The notes: generated from the letters alone by a model not told the origin. A stretch of DNA of 64,000 nucleotides from CAZROT01 sp964601895 (GCA_964601895.1 CAZROT010000007.1:1-64000), one strand, 5' to 3'. Positions 44,801 through 53,190 are shown, counted from the first letter of the stretch. Translations and numbers: made by a program.

Positions 44801-45678
44801 TTTTCTACCCGGCTATAGAGGGTATCCAGGTCGTCAGCATTCAGTTTAAGCAGCACATCGCCTGATTGAGTCAGCAGTCCATCTGAACATTTCTGCAGTG
44901 CTTCCAGCAGGCCATTGAGAGCACCCGTTTTAAAATAAAAACTTTCCTGTCTTTGTTGATTTTCTTCAGAAGTTGCTCCTTTACCCAGGTGCGCTTTTGC
45001 ATCCTGCATTATCTTAAGCGACGCTTCAAAAAAACCTTTCAGCAGATAAAACTGATGGGCCAGATGCCGCGCTTCACCCGGATTCTCGTTCAATGGCTGC
45101 CCTGAAGGTGGAAAAACACGATCGAGAAACCGGCCAAACACATTGTCTGTGTCTTCAACAAAGCAGGACAATTTACGCACAGCGGTAGTATATTCTTTGG
45201 TAAATTGAGAAAAATCATCTGACTGTTGAAACCCGGGTACGTCATTCTTATTTTTTCCTGGATAAGAAATACGTGCCCGTAATGTATCAGCGCAGGATAT
45301 TTCATAGCAGTCTTTTATACATTTTTCTATCTGTGCTGCACGGACAGACAATGAGGTATTTCTGAACCGGGTATCGCTGTTGTGGCGGTGTGTGATGCGC
45401 AAGTACGGCCCCTTCAGGCAGCTGGCGTGGTGTATCCGCGTGGCCTCAACCATCACATTACTTTCATCCAGACGAACCAGGTAACTTTCATGGGGTGTTG
45501 TTAAGGTTACCGGCCCATTTTGCAGAGCTGCATACAATAAATCGCAGGAATTTCTCACTCCATGAATTAGCTGGCTCCAGCGACGATAACTCCATCTGTC
45601 AGAGAATTCAGTTGTGTTCGCAGCGATGCTGGATCTGTTTGATAGTAAAGTAACACCTGGCATGTTGGGCAATTTCAC
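41839..45678 (-). CDS. Giant repeat-containing protein of unknown function, candidate effector
   Basis: 1279 residues, no signal peptide or membrane segment. It has two internal repeat families. At about 506-549 and 577-628 a motif VWQVGD(L/F)F..ESPDG.(I/V)FQ..DLL occurs twice. From about 868 a unit of roughly 120-135 residues occurs three times, starting YLRELGLHGIAVLP (868), YLHGLGMDGIVQLP (989) and YLNELGLDGIAALP (1125). Each unit continues with an RxxIxxQIS...(A/S)AVRxx(L/I)L helix and a later (T/P)D(T/V)W..V(L/V)..I(P/A)P segment. A degenerate fourth start, YIREHG, is near the end. The region 440-480 may be a small beta domain (KLYLVDEDGLILGLHPDA). Starts: GTG 45678 or ATG 45663, neither with a good ribosome site. 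No family recognised. Single gene where ypfH stands in E. coli. Confidence 0.7.
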   Translation of the reverse strand: MKLPNMPGVTLLSNRSSIAANTTEFSDRWSYRRWSQLIHGVRNSCDLLYAALQNGPVTLTTPHESYLVRLDESNVMVEATRIHHASCLKGPYLRITHRHNSDTRFRNTSLSVRAAQIEKCIKDCYEISCADTLRARISYPGKNKNDVPGFQQSDDFSQFTKEYTTAVRKLSCFVEDTDNVFGRFLDRVFPPSGQPLNENPGEARHLAHQFYLLKGFFEASLKIMQDAKAHLGKGATSEENQQRQESFYFKTGALNGLLEALQKCSDGLLTQSGDVLLKLNADDLDTLYSRVEKGVRGLIDDIISRMMTKYYNTGFWDTEESVHLAAAFRKVLGLPTLGDDRYSRTILPEHITEAINALRDGLKVRAVLARSGVVKKLFNSLPRFDSSEDKSQLELALKDEDKKEDLIQRRYQCTREILDIAEQQSCYQTDAASHTSASRLPGIDKLYLVDEDGLILGLHPDAALRVEVSFVHDIVEKLTRIHAQGVWAPPLNWQKVAITRTDEGTVWQVGDLFWHESPDGDIFQPGVQDLLHRFNDIDEKQCFTILDRAVQQGTKSLSQLNWPDKIVVQQDSDGTIVWQVGDFFSEELPHGYCWRESPDGRVFQLKMADLLRHIDDISVRQRFSIIAQATEKEALLLCQLEPRYLPEDSRKVAIFLSKMSGDRTGIDYVIQHADWFKKCLPTFDHNPLAESILRLNTTDLATLPSWMFDRMDSKQTDRLIKLLTPVWFPGDSHQVDVMKIITLAEKIQNRIASYIVQCLKTTGRQKFHALSLEDLLNFSPQVLQRGEMADVIADYFRAYVSTGTDIATASLLQLPEHLDVELFILLREIPIHKIFTAEVGEKLWTDLLQKKQRIHQDVLAYLNAHPNYLRELGLHGIAVLPQGLREVISRQISLYIRGNIAAVRASILSTLQKDREQKSALTLDMIKMLPPDVWQSVVRGIAPHRLFICDHNVGSTPFSSCIRNTFDHTGGTGSFENYLKRYFVEHPDYLHGLGMDGIVQLPHSVREIITPQISAFLRQNVSAVRTFLLATMESEIASIPSRNENYPVLEDDSPTLKVLKVLTADTWLTVLQQIPPDKFSPLFKTKISSVEWSDYFSAIMDNKGKSAANAIKQYMHTYVAAQRNYLNELGLDGIAALPWKMRKTIRPQISTYIKENISAVQASLLATIESETASVNQHHLNSDDDSPVLKKLRLLTTDTWLAVLQEIPPDKFFPFSSVMTGFYSWNQSFLQTLENVDNSDSDVIKKYVDAYLTTHQNYIREHGKSSIPEASAHIQAMLR
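42037..43077 (-). repeat. three ~120-135-residue protein repeats in the C-terminal third of the giant protein
   Basis: Units begin near residues 868, 989 and 1125, spaced 121 and 136 residues. Conserved points are YL..LG(L/M).GI..LP, Q(I)S.(Y/F)(I/L)R..(I/V).AV, and W..V(L/V)..I.P..(F/L)F. Units 2 and 3 are closest (TADTWLTVLQQIPPDKF against TTDTWLAVLQEIPPDKF). Helical solenoid architecture is likely; age of duplication differs between units. Confidence 0.8.
43795..44163 (-). repeat. duplicated ~70-residue module in the middle of the giant protein
   Basis: VWQVGDLFWHESPDGDIFQ (506-524) and VWQVGDFF...WRESPDGRVFQ (577-603) begin two related modules, each followed by a DLL(H/R)..(N/D)DI...Q.F(T/S)I helix. 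A WPD/NWQK strand precedes each. Confidence 0.75.
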
Positions 45679-45754
45679 ATTAAATTAATAAATTTTATAT
45701 AGTTTATTAATAATAAAATGTATTGCTTTCAGATAATGCTCATACAAGAAAATG

Positions 45755-45771
45755 ATAATAAGTCTTATTAT
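45755..45771. promoter_or_regulatory. short inverted repeat upstream of the giant gene
   Basis: ATAATAAG (45755-45762) and CTTATTAT (45764-45771) flank a single T, about 80 bases before the giant gene start on the minus strand. It could be an operator; in this AT-rich gap chance is also possible. Confidence 0.25.
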
Positions 45772-45877
45772 TATTTATGGTCAGGCAACCGCAATGTGTT
45801 GATGTGACAGGCTGAACGCGATCTTTTCCAGCAAGCGCATTGATGGACGCCATTGCCAGTCGCAGGGGCCTTGTGGC

Positions 45878-46060
45878 TTAATTGCTGCCAGGGGGATCTT
45901 TATCATCCATGCCGCTGGTGTCATTGTGGTCTGAAGGTGGTTGCGGCCTGTTTTTGAGGTAAGGCCGGTGATCGAGACGCTGGAGCGCTTTAATACCATT
46001 AAATATCATGCCTGCCAGTAGAATCAGCAGGATCCACCAGTAATCTTTCAACCAGTGCAT
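45878..46060 (-). CDS. ypfN: Small membrane protein YpfN
   Basis: 60 residues with one N-terminal membrane helix (WWILLILLAGMIFNGI) and a polar tail, matching E. coli YpfN (66): MxWLxxYWWIL, then ALQRLDHRPYLKNRPQPP against DLKRVDHKKFLANKPELPP. Function unknown. ATG 46060 is chosen because AGGAGG lies 7 bases before it; the ATG at 46066 would be only one base away. It follows dapE by 17 bases in the same transcript, the standard dapE-ypfN pair. Confidence 0.88.
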   Translation of the reverse strand: MHWLKDYWWILLILLAGMIFNGIKALQRLDHRPYLKNRPQPPSDHNDTSGMDDKDPPGSN

Positions 46061-46077
46061 GTGCATACCTCCTGTCA

Positions 46078-47208
46078 TCATGCGATAAGCTGTTCCATAA
46101 CGCGCTGATACATGCGACTTAATAGCTGCAGATCAGTGGTACGTACACATTCGTTCACTTTATGAATGGTGGCATTAACTGGCCCGAGTTCAACAACTTC
46201 AGCGCCTGTTAACGCAATGAAACGTCCGTCCGAGGTTCCGCCGGTGGTGAGCAGTTGTGGTGTCAGTCCATTGCAATCCCTGACGGCGTTAATCACTGCG
46301 TCAACCAGCGCTCCTCTGGCTGTAAGAAATGGCAGACCGGAAAGCTGCCACTCAATCTGGTAATTTAACTGGTGTCTTTCCAGCAGTGCAGCAACACGCT
46401 GTTTAATAGCGTCAGCAGTAAGTTCAGTACTGAAACGAAAATTGAAACGCACCTGACATTCCGCCGGGATAATATTATTGCTACCGGCGATGCCAGCCTG
46501 TAAATGAGTCATCTGCAGGCTGGTAGCAGGAAAGAAGGCATTACCCTTATCCCACTCGGTAGTGGCCAGTTCCTGTAAAGCCGGCAATGCACGCGATATC
46601 GGGTTATCTGCTAAATGAGGATAAGCCACATGACCCTGAGTACCCTTAATATGCAGGGTGGCGCTCAGCGATCCACGCCGACCATTTTTCACCACATCCC
46701 CGGCTTTTTCTTCACTGGACGGTTCGCCGACCAGACAGTAATCAAGCTTTTCACCACGTGCCATCAGCGTTTCAACGACTTTAACGGTGCCATTGATGGC
46801 GCTCGCTTCTTCATCAGAAGTGATAAGAAACGCCAGACGCCCATGGTGATGAGGATGCATGGCAATAAAGCGTTCTGCGGCCACTATCATGGCTGCCAGA
46901 GAGCCTTTCATATCGGCAGCCCCGCGGCCATAGAGCATATCATCATGCAGGACAGCTGCAAACGCAGGTGTTATCCAGGCACTTTCATCGCCAGGGGGGA
47001 CCACGTCGGTATGGCCAGCAAATACCAGCGTTTTTCCTGTGCCACGCCATGCCCAGAAATTACTGGTGTCATGCACACTCATCGGTTCCACAGTGAATCC
47101 TGCGGCGCTCAGGCGTTGCATCATTATGGGCTGACAGCCGGCATCACATGGACTTAAGGAAGGGCACCTTATCAGCTGCTGAGCCAGTGTAATGACCGGG
47201 CAGTTCAT
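46078..47208 (-). CDS. dapE: Succinyl-diaminopimelate desuccinylase DapE
   Basis: Zinc-dependent M20-family enzyme making LL-diaminopimelate in lysine/peptidoglycan synthesis. 376 residues (E. coli 375). Metal ligands and base: H66 (FAGHTDVVPPGD), D99 (YGRGAADMKGS), E133-E134 (TSDEEASA), and the late NATIHKVNE His. Its start overlaps the yffB stop by four bases (ATGA at 47205-47208), so the pair is translationally coupled; ypfN follows. Confidence 0.96.
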   Translation of the reverse strand: MNCPVITLAQQLIRCPSLSPCDAGCQPIMMQRLSAAGFTVEPMSVHDTSNFWAWRGTGKTLVFAGHTDVVPPGDESAWITPAFAAVLHDDMLYGRGAADMKGSLAAMIVAAERFIAMHPHHHGRLAFLITSDEEASAINGTVKVVETLMARGEKLDYCLVGEPSSEEKAGDVVKNGRRGSLSATLHIKGTQGHVAYPHLADNPISRALPALQELATTEWDKGNAFFPATSLQMTHLQAGIAGSNNIIPAECQVRFNFRFSTELTADAIKQRVAALLERHQLNYQIEWQLSGLPFLTARGALVDAVINAVRDCNGLTPQLLTTGGTSDGRFIALTGAEVVELGPVNATIHKVNECVRTTDLQLLSRMYQRVMEQLIA

Positions 47209-47600
47209 ATTTCGCTCTCGCTGCTTACTCGCAGTTGTTGATAATATTTTTCACTGAATCCGAGCAGGTACTGGCCTTCTGGTGTAACCAGCAAAGGCCT
47301 TTTAATTATGGCAGGCTGTTGTAGCATCAGCATGCTTGCGGCCGTCTGATTATCAATGGATTTTTTTACGGTTTCATCTAATTTACGCCAGGTAGTGCCA
47401 CCGGTGTTCAGCAGTGCACGCCAGCCAAGGTTATCAATAAATTGTTGCAGTTGTTCCGCATTCAGGCCGTCGGTACGATAATCGTGAAAGGTATAAAAAA
47501 TGTGCTTTTCTTCCAGCCAGCAGCGGGCTTTTTTTACCTGAGAACAGTTCCTGATGCCATAAAGGGTAAATGGCGCGAGGGTTGAAGAAACAACAGACAT
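47205..47600 (-). CDS. yffB: ArsC/Spx-family protein YffB
   Basis: 131 residues, thioredoxin-fold protein of the ArsC/Spx family. TLYGIRNCSQVKKARCWLEE, FHDYRTDGLN, LLNTGGTTWRKLDE and PAIIKRPLL follow E. coli YffB (118) closely. A single Cys at the CxxS position (NCSQV) means no classical dithiol arsenate reductase. Function uncertain; its fixed link with dapE is conserved across Enterobacterales. The N-terminus is about ten residues longer than in E. coli. Confidence 0.92.
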   Translation of the reverse strand: MSVVSSTLAPFTLYGIRNCSQVKKARCWLEEKHIFYTFHDYRTDGLNAEQLQQFIDNLGWRALLNTGGTTWRKLDETVKKSIDNQTAASMLMLQQPAIIKRPLLVTPEGQYLLGFSEKYYQQLRVSSESEI

Positions 47601-47919
47601 GACAGCATTACCTTTATGATTTGCACAGAAAGATGACTGATGGAAAACGTCGCACAGACACTGATTAGTTAGTGGATAACAGGCAGCACGTCAGTGAAAC
47701 ACTACGCCTGCAGGTTGAAATCAGTCTGGTTTCTTTTACTGCTGCAGCTTCCCGACGTGGGTACCAGTCTTTACGTAAAAATAAGTTGGGATACGACATA
47801 CCATATATGTCTTTGAATGATTAAAAAATGTTCAAATATGCACTTGCGTATCTGAGTTTTCCTGACACATTACTCACTATACTGTTCTATTATTGTTAAA
47901 AGTACAAAGGGATTATGTG
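47601..47919. other. divergent gap between yffB and maeB
   Basis: 319 bases with the promoters of both genes. The maeB ribosome site AAAGGGA ends 7 bases before its ATG. I see no gene, RNA or strong operator. Confidence 0.45.
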
Positions 47920-50193
47920 ATGGATGAACAATTAAAGCAACGTGCTCTGAATTTTCATCAATATCCGGTACCTGGAAAAATTCAGATATCATCGACCAAG
48001 CCTTTGGTGACGCCGGGGGATCTGGCGCTGGCTTGTTCACCCGGGGTAGTTGCTCCCTGTGAAGCAATTTCCCGCGATCCTCTGGACGCTTATAAATATA
48101 CTGCGCGTGGTAATCTTGTTGCCATTATATCCAATGGTACTGCGGTGCTTGGTTTAGGTAATCTGGGTGCGCTGGCATCAAAGCCGGTAATGGAAGGTAA
48201 AGCGGTTCTGTTTAAAAAATTCTCCGGGATTGATGTGTTTGATCTTGAAATCAATGAATGCGATCCCGATAAACTTATCGATATTATTGCTGCACTTGAG
48301 CCCACCTTTGGTGGTATCAACCTTGAGGATATCAAGGCACCGGAGTGTTTCTACATAGAGCAAAAATTATGTGAGCGCATGGCTATTCCGGTATTTCATG
48401 ATGATCAGCATGGCACGGCGATTACCTGTACAGCAGCCGTGCTCAATGGCCTGCGTGTGGTTAAAAAAAATATTGCTGATGTACATATGGTGGTGTCGGG
48501 TGCTGGTGCGGCATCCATTGCCTGTCTTAATCTTTTGGTTGTGTTGGGAGTAAAGCGTAGCAATATCAAGGTATGCGATTCAAGAGGCCTCATTTATCAG
48601 GGACGTGAGCCTGATATGACAGCGACTAAACTGGCTTATGCGGTCATCGATAACGGACAACGTACACTGGCTGATGTGATTCTTGGCGCAGATATTTTCC
48701 TCGGTTGTTCGGGTCCTGCGGTACTGACACCCGATATGGTAAAAACCATGGCACCCAATCCACTGATTCTGGCACTGGCAAACCCCGAGCCAGAAATTTT
48801 GCCCGCACTGGCAAAAGCGGTACGCCCGGATGCCATTATTTGTACCGGACGTTCTGATTTCCCTAATCAGGTGAATAACATTTTGTGCTTTCCGTTTATC
48901 TTTCGTGGGGCATTAGATGTTGGCGCGACCCGCATTAACGACGCAATGAAACTGGCCTGCGTTCATGCCATTGCTGATTTGGCGCTGGCTGCACAACATG
49001 ATGTGGTGACTTCAGCGTATGGGGGGCAGGAGCTTTCTTTCGGGCCGGAATATATTATTCCAAAGCTGTTTGATCCGCGTCTGATTGTCCGGATAGCACC
49101 CGCTGTGGCCAAGGCGGCCATGGATTCTGGGGTAGCAACCCGTCCCATTAAGGATTTTAATGCGTATGCCGAAAAACTGACAGAATTTGTCTATAAAACT
49201 AACCTGCTGATGAAACCCATTTTTTCACAGGCGAAAATGTGCGCTAAACGCGTTGTACTGGCAGAAGGTGAAGAAGAACGGGTATTGCAGGCGACGCAGG
49301 AACTGGTGTCTCAGGGCCTTGCTTTACCGATACTGATTGGCCGTCCACATGTGATTAACATGCGGCTAAAAAAACTCGGTCTAAAGGTTACTGCGGGTAA
49401 CGATTTTGAAATTGTTAATAATGAATCTGATCCACGTTTTAATGCCTACTGGCAGGAATATTATCAGCTTGCGAAGCGTCGTGGTGTATCGCAGGAGAAA
49501 GCACGCCGTGAAATGATTAGTAATCCTACACTCATCGGCGCCATCATGGTACACCGCGGCGAAGCCGATGCGTTGGTGTGTGGCACGATAGGTACTTATT
49601 ACGAGCATTATCAAATTGTTGAAAGAGTATTTGGCTTTCGTGAAGGCGTGCATGTGGCTGGTACCATGAATGCGTTACCTCTGCCGATGGGTAATACATT
49701 TATTGCTGATACTTATATCAATAACTCTCCCAGTGCGGAACAGCTGGCAGAAATTACGCTGATGGCGGCACAAACCGTGCGCCGTTTTGGTATAAAACCG
49801 AGAATTGCCCTGCTTTCTCATTCCAGTTTTGGTACCTCTGATTGCCTGAATGCGCAAAAGATGCGTCTTGTGTTGAAACTGGTCAGGCAGCAGGAACCTC
49901 AACTGGAAATTGACGGCGAGATGCATGCGGATGCCGCGTTAATCGAAAAAATTCGTCATGAACTGATGCCAGACAGTCCGCTGAAAGGCACGGCTAACAT
50001 TCTGATTATGCCGGGTATGGAGGCGGCATGTATCAGTTATAATTTATTGCGTGTGACTTCTGCAGAAGGGGCGACGGTGGGTCCGGTGCTGATGGGTATT
50101 GCAAAACCGGTACATATCCTGACACCGGTAGCATCGGTACGACGAATTGTGAATATGGTTGCGCTGGCTGCTGCTGAAGCGCAATCACAGTAA
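47920..50193 (+). CDS. maeB: NADP-dependent malic enzyme MaeB
   Basis: Oxidative decarboxylation of malate to pyruvate with NADPH production. 757 residues (E. coli 759): malic enzyme domain with YTARGNLVAVI-like start (YKYTARGNLVAIISNG), EDIKAPECFYIE, FHDDQHGTAI and VVSGAGAASIAC, then a C-terminal phosphotransacetylase-like domain (from about 430; VLAEGEEERVL, GTSDCLNAQKMRL) that is regulatory in E. coli. Start at ATG 47920 matches homologs (MDEQLKQRALNFHQYPVPGK); an upstream ATG at 47893 is unlikely. Monocistronic. Confidence 0.97.
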   Translation: MDEQLKQRALNFHQYPVPGKIQISSTKPLVTPGDLALACSPGVVAPCEAISRDPLDAYKYTARGNLVAIISNGTAVLGLGNLGALASKPVMEGKAVLFKKFSGIDVFDLEINECDPDKLIDIIAALEPTFGGINLEDIKAPECFYIEQKLCERMAIPVFHDDQHGTAITCTAAVLNGLRVVKKNIADVHMVVSGAGAASIACLNLLVVLGVKRSNIKVCDSRGLIYQGREPDMTATKLAYAVIDNGQRTLADVILGADIFLGCSGPAVLTPDMVKTMAPNPLILALANPEPEILPALAKAVRPDAIICTGRSDFPNQVNNILCFPFIFRGALDVGATRINDAMKLACVHAIADLALAAQHDVVTSAYGGQELSFGPEYIIPKLFDPRLIVRIAPAVAKAAMDSGVATRPIKDFNAYAEKLTEFVYKTNLLMKPIFSQAKMCAKRVVLAEGEEERVLQATQELVSQGLALPILIGRPHVINMRLKKLGLKVTAGNDFEIVNNESDPRFNAYWQEYYQLAKRRGVSQEKARREMISNPTLIGAIMVHRGEADALVCGTIGTYYEHYQIVERVFGFREGVHVAGTMNALPLPMGNTFIADTYINNSPSAEQLAEITLMAAQTVRRFGIKPRIALLSHSSFGTSDCLNAQKMRLVLKLVRQQEPQLEIDGEMHADAALIEKIRHELMPDSPLKGTANILIMPGMEAACISYNLLRVTSAEGATVGPVLMGIAKPVHILTPVASVRRIVNMVALAAAEAQSQ

Positions 50194-50336
50194 TCAGCGA
50201 TGGGGCGGTCACTTTCTTTGCGCATAGTTTTCTGTCAACGAGTGTACACGAAAAGGGCTGGCGCACCCTGCAGGCTGCCATCGAAATTTCTTCAGGCATG
50301 AGTATCTCTAAACGTCAGGCAGAGGTGTAGCCCCTG

Positions 50337-50735
50337 CTACTCTGTCCAGTTTTCAATATGCAGGCCAGTCATCTGGCAAAAAGCCCTGTCGTTTGTCACC
50401 AATACCGCCCCGATGCGCAGTGCGTGTGCCGCAATCAGTAAATCAAGAGGTGCAATGATTTTGCCTTGTCTTTCCATAGCAGCACGCACTATCCCGTAAT
50501 GCTCTGCCGTAGTGTTTTCCCATGGCTGCACCTCAACACGCAGGAGAAACTGCTGCACGGCAGTGTGCAATGCTTTGGCGAGGGGACGTTTCGCCAAGCC
50601 AAAAAACAATTCACCTGCGGTGATGGCTGAGATACAAAGAGAGGCCATTGGCACTACAACGACACGCTCAGTGACGGCAGGATGGGCTCTGAGGAGATAA
50701 CTGACTGTATTCGTATCCAGCATGTATCTTTTCAT
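50337..50735 (-). CDS. vapC: VapC-family PIN-domain toxin
   Basis: 132-residue PIN-domain ribonuclease, the toxin of a type II toxin-antitoxin pair; enterobacterial VapC cleaves initiator tRNA. Acidic active-site residues are all present: D7 (MLDTNTVSYL), E42 (TAGELFFG), D98 (APLDLLIAAHA) and D116 (TNDRAF). Start at ATG 50735 overlaps the vapB stop by four bases (ATGA). Likely active as no motif residue is lost. The pair sits between maeB and hemF, where E. coli has no such genes. Confidence 0.93.
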   Translation of the reverse strand: MKRYMLDTNTVSYLLRAHPAVTERVVVVPMASLCISAITAGELFFGLAKRPLAKALHTAVQQFLLRVEVQPWENTTAEHYGIVRAAMERQGKIIAPLDLLIAAHALRIGAVLVTNDRAFCQMTGLHIENWTE

Positions 50736-50992
50736 TCGTGATGCCATTCAAAGGGGTCGCGATTTTGCCCATGCTGGTGCCGTTCTTTTTCATCCAGGAA
50801 ATCGACGGGCACACTGGCTTTCTTGAGTGCAGTAAAAAAACCATCCCAGGTGTCTGGCCTGAGTGATAAAATCACATCACCGGTTTGTGCATCCTTGCGG
50901 ATAAAAACTTCCCGGCTATTGAATCTGTAAGCAGCTGGCAGACGTACTGCCTGGCTGCGCCCATTGGTGAATAATTTGGCAGTATGGCTCAT
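50732..50992 (-). CDS. vapB: VapB-family antitoxin
   Basis: 86 residues with the N-terminal swapped-hairpin DNA-binding fold of AbrB/MazE type (TAKLFTNGRSQAVRLPAAYRF, VFIRKDAQTGDVILS) and an acidic/flexible C-terminus that would cover VapC (PVDFLDEKERHQHGQNRDPFEW). The ATG at 50992 has GAGG at 5-base spacing; ATG 50995 is too close. It precedes and overlaps vapC and probably represses its own promoter via the inverted repeat at 51024-51062. Confidence 0.93.
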   Translation of the reverse strand: MSHTAKLFTNGRSQAVRLPAAYRFNSREVFIRKDAQTGDVILSLRPDTWDGFFTALKKASVPVDFLDEKERHQHGQNRDPFEWHHE

Positions 50993-51023
50993 CATTGCCT
51001 CACTTTATTATGATAGATACCAA

Positions 51024-51062
51024 AGTATATTCATATGTAAAATATATATCAAGGAATATACT
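51024..51062 (-). promoter_or_regulatory. probable VapBC operator
   Basis: AGTATATTC (51024-51032) and GAATATACT (51054-51062) are perfect 9-bp inverted arms separated by 21 bp (30 bp centre to centre), 32 bases before vapB. This fits the two-dimer autorepression sites known for VapBC. A CCCGCGGG palindrome adjoins at about 51063-51070. Confidence 0.6.
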
Positions 51063-51214
51063 CCCGCGGGTATGTGCTTGTGCCAGGGCTATTCTTATCG
51101 AAAGAAGCTCTGTAACATTCTCTTGCCTGACAGATAACGCGATTATCTGCTTTTGCTTCTGCTATGTCGGCAGGGAGACGGGAAAGGCAGTTTTCTATGC
51201 CGTCAGCGAAAGGC

Positions 51215-52129
51215 TTATACCCACTCTCTTATGGGTAAGAAATCCCGGTACAGCGCGGATTCCGGGCTATTATCAGCGGGCTGATAGTTGTATTCCCAGC
51301 GGACAAGTGGCGGAAGTGACATTAAAATGGATTCTGTCCGTCCACCTGTTTGCAGACCAAAAAGTGTGCCACGATCCCATACCAGATTAAATTCGACATA
51401 GCGCCCCCGGCGATAAAGCTGAAACTGGCGCTCGCGCTCTCCCCAGGTGAGATGCTTACGTTTCTCCACGATAGGCAGATAAGCCGTTAAAAATCCTCTG
51501 CCAACTGCTCTGGTTAAGGCAAAACAGGTAGTGAAATCCGGACTATTCAGATCGTCAAAAAACAGGCCACCAATGCCGCGGGCTTCATTGCGATGTTTAA
51601 GATAAAAATAGTCATCACACCATTTTTTATATCTGGCATAAACCTCTGGGCCAAAGGGATGACAGAGTTGTTGTGCGCTGCGATGCCAGTGGATAGCATC
51701 TTCCTCGAAACCATAAAAGGGGGTGAGATCAAAACCACCACCGAACCACCAGACAGGAGGTGCTCCTTCTTTTTCGGCGATGAAAAAGCGCACATTGGCA
51801 TGGCTGGTAGGTATATAAGGGCTTTGTGGATGTACAACCAGAGATACACCCAGTGCCTGAAAGCGACAGCCTGCCAGCTCAGGCCGGTTATTGGTGGCAC
51901 AGGCGGGCAGAGCGGTACCGGAAACGGACGAAAAATTTACCCCCGCCTGTTCAAATACCGCCCCATTAACCATGAGCCTGCTCTGTCCTCCGCCACCGCT
52001 TTCATGCTGCCATTGTTGTTCACGAAAAACGGCACTGCCATCAGCATCAGTGAGATGAGCGCATATTTCATCCTGCAGGGATAAGAAGAAGCTTTTGATA
52101 GCGTTGATGTCAGGCAATATCTGATTCAT
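51215..52129 (-). CDS. hemF: Oxygen-dependent coproporphyrinogen-III oxidase HemF
   Basis: Converts coproporphyrinogen III to protoporphyrinogen IX in heme synthesis using oxygen. 304 residues (E. coli 299). GGGGQSRLMVNGAVFEQAGV, VVHPQSPYIPTSHANVRFF, WWFGGGFDLTPFYGFEEDA and RGRYVEFNLVWDRGT are family signatures. Start at ATG 52129. Monocistronic; vapBC lies between it and its usual neighbour maeB. Confidence 0.97.
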   Translation of the reverse strand: MNQILPDINAIKSFFLSLQDEICAHLTDADGSAVFREQQWQHESGGGGQSRLMVNGAVFEQAGVNFSSVSGTALPACATNNRPELAGCRFQALGVSLVVHPQSPYIPTSHANVRFFIAEKEGAPPVWWFGGGFDLTPFYGFEEDAIHWHRSAQQLCHPFGPEVYARYKKWCDDYFYLKHRNEARGIGGLFFDDLNSPDFTTCFALTRAVGRGFLTAYLPIVEKRKHLTWGERERQFQLYRRGRYVEFNLVWDRGTLFGLQTGGRTESILMSLPPLVRWEYNYQPADNSPESALYRDFLPIREWV

Positions 52130-52380
52130 TTTTATCGATCAATAGTAAGTATGTCATTAATTATACTTACTATTTTTTTTATCTGCTACTTTATTTTATA
52201 TGAGCCTTACATTGCAATCACCTCGATGAGCGGGGCAGTGAACGGGTGTCTTCAGTAAGGGATAAATTGATGACACGCCAGTGTTTTAAGCAAATTAAGC
52301 GGTCATTTATATACATTACCGTGCCATTTCGTTATTTTTACAATACAGGGATAAGCTAATATAAAATAAGGGGTAATCAT

Positions 52381-53190
52381 ATGATTGATAATGGAAACAA
52401 TAATGATCAAGCGCCATTAACTCCCTCCAGTGACACGGACACTACCAACCCTGACAGTAGCAGGCATGCTCATGAGCTTGCTAAAATTATCAATACTACC
52501 TGCCTGGCCATAGTAACCCGCCCCGCCCCGCCTATACCTATAGCAACCAGACCTGCTCCACCGATACCCACATTATTAAATCAACCACCTTCTGTGAATC
52601 GTCATACAACAAAAACAGCGGCTTCTTATCGGCTATCGCTTGAGGCTCCCATTGTAGAAATTGTACCAAACGACATAGAAGAAACAGTGGAAAGATTTCT
52701 GGAAAGCCTGGATGTTGTGGATATTGAAGCCCACGGTGACAACATGGCAGAAAAAGCACAGGGGTGTCGCGCTATTGCTGAAGATTGTATTGATGATACC
52801 AGTGATCAAGCCCGGATTTTTTCTTATCAACTGGATAATAACAGTGTTGGTTTAATTTCTGTTAAAATCTCGCCGGATGATATCTATGTGGTGGGTGTGA
52901 TGGCTCATCCCGGCGTGCATGATGCCGGTTTTTTGCTGATTGAACACGTTTTACAGTACTCCTTGCGGCAACCACCTTTGGTGAGATTAAGGCCAGCAGG
53001 TCCTGCTATAGCAGAAATCTATAAGCGTATGGGTTTTAAGTATCGAACTGAATTGACTGATACGTTATGGCTTGACCTGGCCGATGTTGATACAGAGAAA
53101 TTCTGGCATAAAATTGCTGATCGTTATGTCTGTATTCAGGCAAACGGAAAAATTTTCAGTAAACATCCGCGTTATCTTAGCAATACCTGA
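52381..53190 (+). CDS. GNAT-like protein with proline-rich N-terminus, candidate effector
   Basis: 269 residues. The first ~85 are disordered, Ser/Thr/Pro-rich, with RPAPPIP repeated twice (TRPAPPIPIATRPAPPIP). The C-terminal half looks like a GNAT acetyltransferase: VGLISVKISPDDIYV strand, VMAHPGVHDAGFLLIEHVL as the acetyl-CoA loop and helix (the usual QxxGxG/A is degenerate here), and IAEIYKRMGFKYR as the final strand and helix. No signal peptide. Start at ATG 52381 follows AAGGGG. The proline repeats could bind SH3-type host proteins; this and type III secretion are inference. Lone gene between hemF and corA. Confidence 0.5.
   Translation: MIDNGNNNDQAPLTPSSDTDTTNPDSSRHAHELAKIINTTCLAIVTRPAPPIPIATRPAPPIPTLLNQPPSVNRHTTKTAASYRLSLEAPIVEIVPNDIEETVERFLESLDVVDIEAHGDNMAEKAQGCRAIAEDCIDDTSDQARIFSYQLDNNSVGLISVKISPDDIYVVGVMAHPGVHDAGFLLIEHVLQYSLRQPPLVRLRPAGPAIAEIYKRMGFKYRTELTDTLWLDLADVDTEKFWHKIADRYVCIQANGKIFSKHPRYLSNT

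Noticed and set aside
47870..48067. Minus-strand small frame opposite the maeB start
   Set aside because: Shadow of the maeB coding sequence with no ribosome site of its own.
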